Program-made: the position numbers and the translations under genes
Notes under the pieces: model-generated
The model's database searches: none
What the model saw: only the letters and a program-made list of their open reading frames with translations
What the model was told of the DNA's origin: nothing
Shown: in pieces, positions 1-11,954 of the stretch
Layout of the letters: every line of letters begins with the position of its first letter
How positions within the stretch are numbered: the first letter of the stretch is position 1
NCBI GenBank assembly: GCA_905178155.1
Contig: CAJINV010000001.1
Span: 12,383,832 to 12,447,831 of the forward strand
Source of the DNA: Amoebophrya sp. A120
Taxonomy: Eukaryota; Sar; Dinophyceae; Syndiniales; Amoebophryaceae
Length of the DNA: 64,000 nt
Reading direction: 5' to 3'

Positions 1-820
1 GGCCAGCACACAAAATGATGGTCCAGTGTGTGGTCTTTCTCCGTTGAATTCGTGATGTCCATGTCATATCGGTTTCAGTCGGTTGCACGGATGGCACCTT
101 TTCAAGTGGTCCTGCAAATGTATTTCTGCCCTATGTATCACTATTTCTGTATTTGTCCTCTCTTTGAAGGTTCGTGTTGACAACTCTGGTTCAACGTAGA
201 TCTTTACGGCTGTGAAGATGCTCTCTCCTGCAAGAATAGAATTGAATAATATGTACAGTCGCTGCGCCATTTTATTTTCTGTTCTATGGTAGCGATCATG
301 CTCATGCAAAATGCGTTAAAGGCGTAGATCACATCCTTTGATGAAGACTTCGAATTCGTTGACACAGAGAAACAGTATAGTAAGTACTTTTTCCGACGTA
401 GTTCTCCACCATATTCTAGCTACAACAGATCTTCTGCATGAATCGGATATCGATCGACGCTTCCTTCTCCTGCCACAAGCTAAAAGCAGGTTCTTCACAC
501 AACGACGTACTTAGAGATAGTTCGGAATGAAGAAAGTAGTGCGCTGTGAATCTCTCCTGTATTGGTCCTGTATTTCTGTCCCACACTCACCACCAACGGT
601 TGCGGCTCCGCACTGATCTTTCCCCGTAAACGAAGTTTCTAGCAAGCCTCAATTTCAGACAAGCTACTTTCAGTCATCGAATGAGCAAAGCGATTGTCAT
701 CATGTTCAAAAGCAGGTATAAACAATGCTGGTGAACACCAACACTCAGTATAGCCTTCGCGAGACCGAAACACGTTCCTGGCAAAGCCCTTTGCCTACAT
801 GGCGACACTGACGGCACCAG
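1..820. other. Upstream region, no supported gene
   Basis: This is the sequence 5' of the large + strand helicase gene. It contains only short reading frames on the minus strand (for example 64-309 and 316-498), none with a recognisable domain. It presumably holds the promoter and 5' UTR of the helicase gene, but I see no clear promoter motif. The left end may also hold the edge of a neighbouring gene that cannot be judged from here. Confidence 0.4.
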
Positions 821-3800
821 ATGCCGCCCTCTTCTTCCTCCTCCAAGCAGAAGAAGCCGAAAGTATGCTGGTACTGGAAACACGGAGAAAAGTGCCCCAA
901 TGGTAAGAAATGCAAGTTCTTGCACTCGGAAGCTGCAGTGCCAACAGCAGCGCCCGAAAACGCAGCGGCGGCTTCCTCCGAGGGCGTGCCGGAAGATGAT
1001 TACTGGACAGAAGATGCACCAGTCGTTCACGCGAATGGCGGGGGGCCGCATGCTGCAACTTCCTGCAACGAGCAGCGAGTAGATCATCAGCATCGGGGAA
1101 GTGAAAGTGGGAAAGGACCTGCAAACATGGACTCAAATCGCCTCGACCGCCTTGAAGCGCTCCTCATACAGTGCAATGACATGCACGCAGCGGGCCTGGC
1201 GCAGGTGAATCAACGGCTAGATTACCTACTCGCTCGGGTTGAAGCACAAGAGAGCCGGGTTGACACGCTAGAGAAGTTTGTCGTCAAAGGATTCGAGAGG
1301 GTCGGCCGTCGTCTCCGCGAACTTTCCAGTGCTAATACAACGAGCATTAAAACCCAAGATGGAGCACCGCACGCAAAGCTAGTAGAAGCGCCGCCCCCCT
1401 GCCCCGCAAAGAATGATCGTTCACCTGCTCATCTCGGTTGTAATGCCCCCTGTGTAGTGAAGCAGGAAACCCCGGAACCGCTGCGCGTGCCCACCAAGAG
1501 TTGTGATAAAACTACATCCACTCCTGAGGCAAGTACACAGCAGGTGACTGAGACGCGCGTGAAGAAAAAGATTTCGTCGTCTACTGCCAGTAAATTTTTG
1601 GCTTTCATCCGCGAGGCCGGAGTACAGCTACAACCTAGCGACGAAGCTGCAGCAACAACGACCTCTCAGACTTCCAGCCCGAACCGGGAAACAGAGGTCG
1701 CAGCAACACGCGCTTCGACAGAATGCAGCGATCCGGGTACGGGACCGGTAGCTGGCTTCACTGAAACTCATGTTGGAAATGATGGGCCTAGATTTACTGC
1801 AGCCAACGAACTGCACCACGCGCAACTTCATACAATACATGAAGACGAATATGATGTGCAGCTACAACAGGAACAGATTGAACAGGACGAGTGGCAACGA
1901 AAGGCAAACAATTCAGAAGCAGACAGAGTCGAAGCACCGTTCACCCCGCCGCAAGAAATTGCTGAGCCGCCTCCTTTTTTTTCCTCGTCTTCCGTACATG
2001 ATGATGCCGACAGTTTATACATCCCGCAGCTGCAACAAGTGCAGCCGAACCAAGAGGAACTCGATGCACTGTTCGACGAACTCCCCTCCTCTCCGGTTTT
2101 CGCTGCCTTCCAAAAAGGCAACCAGTTTGCAGAGTCCGAGTTTCCGTCACTTTCTGGTCTGACCTCGAAACAGCTCGCGCAGCTGGGTCCCGCGCCATCA
2201 TCGGCCTCGATTCCGCGAAAAAAGGGCGCCCCCGCCGGAAGCCTCGCTACTCCGAACACCGGCTACACGGCTGGCACCAAAGCGGCTGCCCGAAAAACCC
2301 ACTTTTCCGAGCACGCAGCGAAGCGACGAGAGGAGTGGGGCATTACCAGCACGGATGTGCATCACACGATTGCGCGGGGAAAAAAGTCGCAGGCCAAGGC
2401 GGGACGAACGCTGTATGAAACAGAGCGGGCGCAGGTCATCGTGGAGCCAAACACACAGAAGACAATCACGGTCATGCCGCCGAAGGGGGCGCAGTTGCTT
2501 GAAGGCGGCAACTCGCGTTCGATCATAAAGACCGCAGGTGGAAAACAGGTGTTTTCCAAAATCGCGCTCGATAATGGAATCCTCGCGGAGTTGGATGCGC
2601 CTTTATTGCTTCCTTCTGATCAGACCAAAACGGCGGGAACGGAGGGAATCACCCATGCCACAACAGCCACCTCGCCCTCAGCGCACGCAGCAACACCAGC
2701 GTCTAAGATTGACAAGCACGAGGAAGCTTGGCTTGCGCGGGCCATGGAGCGCTTCCAGCCGCCGGAGCTCTCGGACCGCTATCAAATCCAGTTTACCTGG
2801 ACGGATCGTAGTGCGGAGTTCCGTCTCGAACTACAGGAGCAGAGATTCGTTTCATCCCCTGAGGAGGTGAACTGCAAGAGCAGAGACCTCGTTGACGTTT
2901 TCGAGTTGCAGCTCTCCGTTGAAGCAAAAAGCACTGCCGCAGGAGGGACGGATGCTTTTTCTGGGGGCACGACACGAACAAACGAAGCGCACCAGTCATC
3001 CTCTTCATCAAGCAAATCCTGGTCGCCGCGACATACGCTCTGGTTCCGCACACTGTGGACGTCCAACCTGGTTCAGAGCCTGAAGCAGCTGCCCGAGCGC
3101 GAGGCAAACAAGCGTCTCTCGGTGGAAAGCGTTTGCAGTGCGGTGTGGACGTTGATTCGCGGCGGGTTGTCTGCCGGACTCGAAACTTCGCGTTGGACCA
3201 TGGAGGAGCGCCGCGCCTTGAACGACGCTGATCATTCGAATGGCCGGAGACTGGCCGAGCTGGCCACCGAAACCGCCGATCTTTCGTCGAGTGGTGCCTC
3301 TACTCATGGCAGTCTGGTCTTCACTGTGTTGAAGTTGCCGTCCATTTGGGACGACGACGGCCCGAAAGTGCAACAGCTGTTCCTCTGGGACGTGGGCAAG
3401 GAGGACGCCGTCAGTGACCTCAAGTCGTTCCTTGCAACAACCATTCCCGCGTTGGACCTCCGCGATGGCCTCACGCGCGACACCCGTGGTTGCGAAGCGG
3501 CCGCTGAGCAGGGCGAAGGACCGGCGCGACCGCTGATGTTCTACGAATACGCACATGGCCTGGAGTGGATGGAGGCGCCCGTTGATGTGCATCGATTCAA
3601 GCCGGAGCCGCTGCGAACTACCGGCGATGGTTCCACCTCTGAGAGTGCGAGCGAGAATGAGCTTTACGAAGACACCATGGACCTGTCATGCGAGCAACTC
3701 GACATTGTGTCAAACAAAAACCCAACCTTCATCCAGGGCCGCGGCGGCACGGGGAAAACCACGACACTAGTCATGAAGGCCGTCGCGCACGAAATTTCCT

Positions 3801-6800
3801 ACTACGCCTCGGACAGCGGATGCGGTGCGCCGCCCTTGACGCTGATTGTCACGCAGTCGCCAACACTTTCTCGGGACATCCGCAACAAAGAGTATCCGAA
3901 GATGCGCGAACGGGTTTTGCGCGCGCTAAAAAAACGCGACAAGGAAACTCCAATAGCGGAGAAGGTGGAGCACAGCATCAGTGTGGCAGCCGGCGCGCTC
4001 CCGCAATGCCTCGATGATGTTGAGGGTGTTGGCACTTTTCCGGTTTCATTTGTGGAATTTTTACGCGTGTTCGATCGATCTATTGGTGATGGAGACTACT
4101 TTTTTGAGGACCAGGTAGACGTCCAGACAGGAACAGGACGAGAAAAGGAGGAAAGCTCGTCTACTACTGGCGGGTCGATACTCTACCTCATGGATCGGCT
4201 GCAGATCGGGAAGAGCCCAGCGGGGACCGCAGGGATAAAGCGCATACAGCAGATAGCGCCCAATCATTCCGGCGAGACCAAAAAGCGGCATCACTTAGGC
4301 CGAGAGGTCACATACCATAGATTCAAAACCCTCTATTGGGAGCGATTTCTCAATATCGAAAGGAAAAATCCCCCCTCCCCATATCGAAACGGCATGACTC
4401 CGAAAATTTGTGTTGCTGATTTGAGGCCACAAATCACGTCTGTCTTGCAAGAAGACACGCGCAGAGGCTTCCGCGCCATTATGGAAGCGATTTGGCATGC
4501 TGTAGGACCTAGGGGACAGCCGTTACCGTTTGTAATGCGAAACAACTAGACCGAAACGCCCCCACCTAGGCTGAGGATCTGGCTACGATGCTTTACTGCG
4601 TGACAGCGCGCATTTGTGTACGGAAATCCAGCATCAGAAACTTCGTCTCGATATGGGGAGGGGGGATTTTTCCTTACGATACTCAAACCAGCTGCTGCCG
4701 GCGGCTTTTCGGACGATTATGCAGTGTACCGAGAAATCTTGGCTATCAAAGCAGGGCGACGGCGGCACGAGGTAGAAACAACTTCGGCAACTGCAGCTCA
4801 TGTTACACCCGTTTCAAAAAGACCAGGACTAGCACTCTCTCTTGTTTCTGTTTGCCTTTATTTTAGCTTCTAAGTACCACTTTCCTTTCCCTCTGATTGA
4901 TTGTTCGATGTTTTGTTTCCAAATTCCACAACACAGGACCACACGAGAGCCGACGTGCTTGAGCCGCAGAGTTTCGAGCCTCTTAGCGAAAAAGAGTATG
5001 TGGAGGGCAATCAGCTGCTAGAGTCCTCCAAAACCCTCTCTAAACACGACCGTGCGACTATTTACAAGCTGTACAGGATTTACCAGACCCAGTTGCAAAC
5101 ACCCCGAACCCGCGTGGACGAACACAGCAACTCCCCCGAGCAGCTCGACAAAGAAAAGGATACCGAGTGGGACATTGCCGACTGCGTGAACGATATCTAT
5201 TGGCGGTGGAAGAGAAAGAAGCGCGCTAGTGGCGGCGTCGGCTTCCACGGGCGCCAGGTCACCGCGATGTGCGTCGACGAGGCCCAGGATCTGCTCAGTC
5301 GGCAAATCCGGCTTTTTACCTGTTTAGCAACCTCACTGGGCGCTTTTTCTATTGCCGCCGACACCGCCCAGGCGATCGAGCACGGCCGCAGCTTCTCCTT
5401 TGCCGCACTGAAAGACGAAATTCTGGGGTACTGCGCCACAGGGGGAAGTCCAAGTGACCAGCTGCAACAGCTCGACCTCCACCAGAAGAACATCCACGAT
5501 TTGAGCGAAAATTTTCGCTCGCATCAGGGACTTCTGAACTTCATGGCAGCGCTCGTGCGCCCAGTGGTCGAACTCTTCCTATCAAATGCAAATATGTCTG
5601 GGTCTGGAAGAGTGGGAGGTTTGTCATGCATCTCGTGGATCACAACGATGCTCTGGAATGCAACCAGAAGCATCACAAATTTTGCAAGAGCATCCTAATG
5701 CCAATTAGGGATGAGAAGCCTGCCTTTTGTTTGGCGAGAAATGGGTAACTTTCGCGGTTCATGCAACACAGATTTTTTCACGATTGAGATTTAGCATGCC
5801 AAGTTTGGACTCTTCCAGACCCAGACATATTTGCTATGCATACTTCCCTGACACCGATGATTTGCCGCGTGAGTGGTCCAAGAAAACAGGAACAGCCCCG
5901 ACGATGGTGGTGGGTGCGCCGCCGGATCAGTTGCTGGATATTTTGGCTCCGAGGACCAATTTGCCGCTTCGCCTCACGACGGACCACATGGTCATCGTGC
6001 CGAATGAAGCGCAGCGGCTGCTCGCTGCACAGTACTTCGAAGGCGAAATTTACACCGTCCGCGAGTGCAAGGGGCTCGGCCGCAAGGACGTGCTTTTGTG
6101 GAACTGTGTGCGGCACGACGCATCGCAGCCCGACGATGCAAAAGCGTACGACCGTCTCTGGCCCGACGTTCTGGACTTTGTCCGCCGGAGGTTGCAGGAC
6201 TTTGCGGCCCAAGGCGACGGACGGGAAGTGGCTTTTGACAGCACGCGCAGCAAGAATCCCCTTGGACTCGACGCGGACCGGTCGCTGTTCGCCATTAAGC
6301 TGAAAGGGTTGTACACGGGGGCAGCGCGCCCCAAGCAATCCTTGCTGATCTACGAGTCGGAGGCGAGTGTCGGCTCCGAAACGCTCCGGGAATACTTTTT
6401 GAAGCTCTTTCCCGAGTACGACAAACAGCGGCGGCGCTTCGAGCAGACGGCTCACCCGAACCAAGAGTCCGATCGGGGGAAGCCCATTCTGTACTACTAC
6501 GACGAAGCCCGTGCATCGTTGCTGCGGCAGCACTACGCCGGGTTTTCCTTTGACCACAGCTGGACCCGGGAGATCGACGCGATGCAGCGCCAGATCTACG
6601 ATTTGGAGTGTCAGGGTAAGTACCTGGAAGCGCTCCTACTCACCCGCGAGAGAAGCTCACAGGGGTTTGACGGCTTTATTGACAGTAGCACCAACACGCA
6701 CCGCGGGCGCCCTCCGAGCGGAATGTATGCGGTCGCAGGTACGGCCGCGCAAGACGTTGCGCAAAGGTGCGCGTGGAGCGCCAAATTTCGCGACACCGAG

Positions 6801-9800
6801 CAGCTCCTGTCGAAGCAGGTGCGCGAGTTCAGTTTCTTCGACGATAAGCGCGTATTGTGTCTTCAGGCAGGCGCGGATGCACAGAAGGCGATAGAGTTGC
6901 TAAAGCCGCTGGGAGTCGGTGTGAAGGACCTGAATGAGGAAGACAAACTGCTTCCGCTACACAAGGCAGCCGTGGCAGACTACCGGCAGGCACTGAACTT
7001 TGTCGCCAAGACCGATCCGTGGAAAGCGACCGAGATCAACGAAAAGATCCTCGGCGCCGCCCTTGCCGGATCCGACTTCCTCAGTGCGTGCTTTGGGCAG
7101 CACCTCAACGCCGCCAGATTTGCCCTGCAGGAGCTGCGCAGATTCTCGTTTTCGAAAGAGCAGATGCCGAAACTTGAGGGAGCCGTGCTGCCACTAGTTG
7201 CGAGCGCGCAGAGGTACTTAACCACTTCTACACATCTTTCATGAGAATAAGTAGAGCTGTTTTTATGTCTTTTTTAAATTTAAAACGTGATGAAGAACGA
7301 CTGCTTTGAAAATGCACAATAACACTCTACTAAAAGCATCAATCTTTCCTACCCAGGCACTTCCAGCTTGCAGCGGAGCCTCTCGAATCGGACGAAGCGG
7401 AGCAATGCCTGTGGAGCGCCTGTTCCGAGCGAGAGTTTACGGAGCTTCGGCCCGCGGAAACAAAACAGATTCTGCAGCAGAACCTCGCGACGCTCCGGCG
7501 AAAAGTTAACCCCAAAAACGCGCCAACCGTGCAGATCGCGGGCCTGTGCATTCAGTTTCGACTGTGGGAGGACGCGTTCGTGACCATCGAGCGGGCCGCA
7601 GAGCAACGGGGAAAGAAATCGAAGCGAAAGAAGCCGAAAGATCCGGAGGCCGAGGAGCACCGAAAGCGGGCGATAGAAAGTTTGATCCGACAGTGCAAAG
7701 ACAGCCACTCTGCTTTCTACTGGGAGATGTTTTTGGAAGATGAACCGCAGCGAGCCGCACGCCGCCTGCAACAGTTGCCCATCGGCAGCGCGGAGACGCC
7801 GAAAGAGCACCTTGTGGAGGGACTTCGAAAATTGACCGGCCTCGGCAGCGGGAACGACGAAAGCACGCGCATCGCTACTGCGGAACGCAGTGCGCGCTAC
7901 TTTTTCGTGGCGGCCCGAACCGCAAACTGCAGTGCTGCCGATCGGCAACCTGCGTTGCGCGTCGCGTGCGGGTTGCTGAATCACGCGTGGAAACTGAGAC
8001 TCACCGAGAAGAGGAAAGACAGCGCGAGCACAGAGCCGATTACGCAAACGCTCGGTTGGTACAAAAGCGGCTTGCTCTACCTCGCCGCGCTCGCCAGTTT
8101 GTACTGCACAGACATGCAGCAGAAGCTCGGATCCCCGGCCGACGAGAGCGCGTTTGAAAAGGCCTTGGCGGCGTACAAGGAGGAGTGTGCCAAGTTGCAG
8201 GCGATGAAATGCAACGACGCGGGGCAGAAGCTCCAAGAGGAAGAGAAGCAAAAACTAAAAGATCTGAAGTTCGAACACAACGCGGAAATGATACGCTTTG
8301 GGTTTCGAGAGAACGACTTGATGAAAGAGATGGAAAAACAAGCGGATACGCAGATGCTGCGCAGATTCCAGATCACAAAGTTCAAGCCGCTGCTGTATCG
8401 GTTTGTCGCCAAAATGGTTGTAGAAAGTGAGAAAACTGACGGCTGCTACTTCCTATGTCCTTGTTGCCAGACCAAGGAAATTGGAAGATTCATCACGTAC
8501 GAGGAATGCCACGCGAAATGGTATCTCGAGCGTGCAAGGAAGAAACAACACGAAGTGTTTCATGATTGCGTCGAGGAGGCAGACTTTGAAAACGGGGAGT
8601 GGTGCACAGAATTGGAACGACTTGAGAAACCGCTGTTAGCGCTTGCGCTGTCCTCCATGGAGAGTGAGCTACTAAAGGCCGCGGGACTAGTGAAGGAAAA
8701 GAACGCCGAGCTGGAAGACCTCGACGAAAAAGCTAAACACTTAGACGAAATATTTCTGGCCAACGTGAAATTCCCGCTGCTGGATCCGAGTACTCCGCAA
8801 CTCGGAATAGACGTCGCCCGGGCGAAAGAGTGCTTGAAAAAGCGCATGGCCAGCGTGCAGAAAAAGGTAAACAAGACCGATGGCCAATTACGCAACAAAA
8901 CCAAGATGATCACACCGCAGAGCCTAATTGATGGTCCAACGCCCCTCGTTTACGAGTGTCTCCATCTGCGATTTACCGAAGAAAAACACCAAGATGACTA
9001 CGACGTACTGGAATTCTTTCAAGAGCTGTGGCAGGACCACGACGAACCTCTGGAATTGGTGATCAAGGCAGAACGAAAGAAGCACGTCAACAGCCTCAAT
9101 CTTGCGCGTGACCAGCTGCTGCAAAAAGTTGCTCACCGGAAAGCGGACGCGCTCCAAGAATGGGAAAATGACGTCGGAGTGGACTTCTGGAGTGTGTCGT
9201 ACCATGAGGATCAACCCTACTGGGCGTTGGTGACTTTGTGTAACCGACGTCTGCGGCATGTGTGGAAGCCTTTGGTTCCTGGAAGTAAAATCGGGAATAA
9301 AACGTCGAATAGCGGCAAACAAAGGCAGTACAGAAAGCCACCAGGAGCAGCCGCTGCGTCCACCTCTACAACTGCAGATAATCTTGCGGCGGCCGCGGCG
9401 GAAGTCGCACAACAGGAACAGCTGCTCTTTCCCATGATCGATGCGTTTCTCCGATCATTTTCTCAGCTGCAGCAACCAAAAGCTAAACATAAAGCGAAAT
9501 CGGAACAGCGACCCATTGAGAGGCCCGGTGATGTTGACCCGCGCTCGACGCCCCAGACGGCGAGACTCATCGCCCACATTGGCGCGCCGGACGATTTCGA
9601 GCTCGTCTTAACGGACCCGAGCGAAGCCGTTTGGCTCCACCACGAGATTATCATGGCGGAGGCCGAACACGCAAGGATCGCGGAGAAATTCACCGACGGC
9701 CGAAAGCAACTGCAGGACGACAAACAGCGACTGCAGCTGAAACAAGAGCTTGTGATCTCGATGCAAGAGACCAAAATCCGAGAAGCGAAAAAACAGATCG

Positions 9801-10663
9801 ACGCAGACAAGGCGGAGTTTCAGGAACGGAGAAAAAAGCAGAAAGAGGAAATCGAAAACCGGGAAAACGATGTGAAGAGCCAGCCGGGGGTGCTGGAGGT
9901 GTGGTTTCGCAGGCTGCTGATCGAGGACGGAAAGATACCGGAGAACCGCAGCTGGGTCCGGCAGTTCAAGGAATCCAGCTACATGAGCTTCCTCCACCGC
10001 ATGATGTTGAAATCAGGGTCCGTCGGGAAAAAGGTGGCGGAGGTGACTTTGGGGAAACGGGGCCAGGAAAAATCCGTCGCGGTCAGCGACGTCAAGGAGT
10101 TCTTCACGAAACACGCCCAGGAGCTCTGCACAAAGATCTGCGACCACACGAGCCCAGGACGGAACGGAGTTCTCACTGTGCCCGATCTCGATAAGCCACC
10201 AACCTTCCACGAGCAAGACGAGCGCGCGGCGCGCGACATCCTCGAACAACTGGAAAGCGCAATGCCAAGGCTAATCGCGATCGACGAAGAAATAAAGGGA
10301 AAAAGTACTGCGAAAAGCGGTGGGGCTTCGGAACAACAACGATGTTCCGAACCCACCAACGACCCGGGACTGAATCCCCCCTCGTCCGCGACGAGCAAAC
10401 GAAAAACCGGGAAGAATGCCCCGAACCCGGAAAACCAAAAACCCCAAGAACGCAGACAAACTCGAAAAGAACGGCAGGAAGAGGCCCGCGCGGCGGTACG
10501 AGAGGCTGCTATTGCGTCAGCGTCCGCGTCGTTAGCAGCCTCAAGCGCGACGGAAGAAGAGGCAGAGATGCTGGAACAATCTGCCTCCGATGACGAGGAA
10601 CAGATTGAGGATCTTGTAGAAGACCCATGGAGAGTTTTTGAACGACATGACGCGATTTCATAA
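821..10663 (+). CDS. CCCH zinc finger / TRANK1-like superfamily 1 helicase, about 2,977 aa, five exons
   Basis: Model: 821-4353, 4687-4771, 4937-5579, 5848-7213, 7357-10663; the sum is 8,934 nt, divisible by three. Introns at 4772-4936 and 7214-7356 are GT-AG; the other two gaps are introners. Residues ~16-35 form a CCCH finger (C-x8-C-x5-C-x3-H). The Walker A motif GRGGTGKTT is near residue 973, the Walker B motif VDEAQD near 1319 and NFRSHQG near 1396, followed by a C-terminal helicase half with VRECKGL near 1490. Order and spacing resemble TRANK1-type UvrD/SF1 helicases. The last exon is charged and coiled-coil rich, with a possible Cys/His cluster coded near 8446-8610. Families with this core are thought to act on RNA or DNA, but the substrate here is unknown. 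The first ATG precedes the zinc finger directly. The CCCH-helicase combination suggests RNA binding (inference). Confidence 0.85.
4354..4681. mobile_element. Introner, family C, in helicase gene
   Basis: The element is 328 bp and flanked by the 5-bp duplication CTCAA (4349-4353 and 4682-4686). The ends are inverted repeats: TATCGAAAGGAAAAATCCCC on the left and its near-complement ending TTTTTCCTTACGATA on the right. The period of 333 nt is divisible by three and the upstream frame stays open into the element, so naive translation runs to a false stop at 4547-4549. Excision joins the codons for ERFL to KPAAAGG. Confidence 0.85.
5580..5842. mobile_element. Introner, family A2, in helicase gene
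   Basis: The element is 263 bp with target duplication CTTCC (5575-5579 and 5843-5847). Its inverted repeats carry the family A core GTCTGGGTCTGGAAGAG. The period of 268 nt shifts the frame, and removing it joins two long frames (VVELF to PDTDDLPREW) inside the helicase domain. The core is homologous to the elements at 45997 and 57490. It is inserted in the opposite orientation relative to its host gene. Confidence 0.88.
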
Positions 10664-11954
10664 ACATCAAACAAGTTTTTTCAGCAAATCTTTCCACCAA
10701 ATGAAGTATTCCACCGAATGAAATATTCCACCGAGAACAATTCCACCACAATATAATCGATGATAAAAAGAATGGACCTATTTGTTCAATCCATCGAAAT
10801 TCGATTGGTTGAAGACTATGGGTTTTCGACTCTCTCTGATCTGGACACAAATTGATTTACCACATTCCAAGAATCTGATTTTGGATTCTAATCTTTCTAT
10901 TGATTCTGGGAAACTAAAAAAGGTATGATATTAAATTCTCCAATCATCCTGATGATTGATTTCAATTGGATGATGTTATCGATTGGATCTCTTTTATTTT
11001 TCCTCGATCTGAAAATTCGAAAGAACAGGGAAAAAAGAAATTTTCTATAATCTGTATCGATATATAAATACCTCTGATTTATTTCTTCAAAATTATTGTG
11101 TTTTTTTTTGCTGTAATTTTTTTTCTGATATGATTGGGATTTAGGATTTTCTGAGAAGAATATTGGATTTTTTATTGATTTTTTTTCCTTCGAAAATTTA
11201 TTTTGGTCTTTCCGAGATGAGATTTTCAATCTCTTTGGATCGATGAAAAGAATTTTCCGAAAGAAATATGATGATATATCTCATAGATTTCAAATCTTGA
11301 TCCTCAGAAATTATCCTCGAAATTGGATAGATACCATATGAAAGAATATGAATGATTTTTTTATTTTTTTATTTTGAATATTTATAAATATTTGATTCAG
11401 AAAAATGGAATCTGAGATATTATCGGATGAAATTGAAATCGACATGACATTATCGACATGAATAATCTCATTAGATGAATCATTCACCCAAAATTTTTTT
11501 GAATAAGAATATTTTTGATTTCTAGAAAATCATATCCACAACCAAATTCATCGAGAACCTCATCCAAAATTTTCAAAATTTTTCTCATGAAACATTCTGG
11601 AAAATAAATTGATCATGGAAGAACGAAGAATGAAACCAATGGCTATCACTATTACAGATGGATATTCAATCCTTCCAGATGAGATCGAGATTATAGATGT
11701 CAAATTCTTTCGATTTATAAAAATCGAAATCAGAAAATCATCTTCCAATTCCAAATGATGAGAAAATCAATCGTTCGGCCAACCGAATGAGGTTCTATCT
11801 ATGAAATATTCATCAAATTTTTTTCGGATTTTCATTCATCTAAAATTTGATGATATCGTTGGAATGGGATTGAGAATTAGTTTTCGCTCTATGGTGTAGG
11901 TAGAAGGCAGGTAGGTTTACTCAATGATGGAGTTCCTATTGTTCATGTCGGTTG
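10664..11954. other. AT-rich island at a convergent strand switch
   Basis: This is the interval between the 3' ends of the + strand helicase gene and the minus strand ABC gene. From about 10750 to 11890 the composition drops sharply. Sampled 60-base lines hold roughly 12-37% G+C, against about 55% in flanking exons, and the sequence is dominated by GATT/AATC, TTTC/GAAA and A/T runs. The reading frames present are low-complexity Lys/Asn/Ile translations and are not credible genes. A short tandem repeat sits at its left edge. Confidence 0.75.
10692..10755. repeat. Four-copy tandem repeat, 15-17 bp unit
   Basis: The units start at 10692, 10709, 10726 and 10741, each beginning TTCCACC; the first two read TTCCACCRAATGAARTA. 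The array begins 28 bp after the helicase stop codon, so it lies in that gene's 3' UTR or at the border of the AT-rich island. Confidence 0.85.

Noticed and set aside
4354-4549. Continuation of the helicase frame to a stop at 4547-4549
   Set aside because: This part lies inside an introner bounded by CTCAA duplications; excision restores homology downstream.
10897-11229. 110-codon minus strand frame in the AT-rich island
   Set aside because: The translation is low-complexity Lys/Asn/Ser/Ile with no domain, as expected from AT-rich noncoding DNA.
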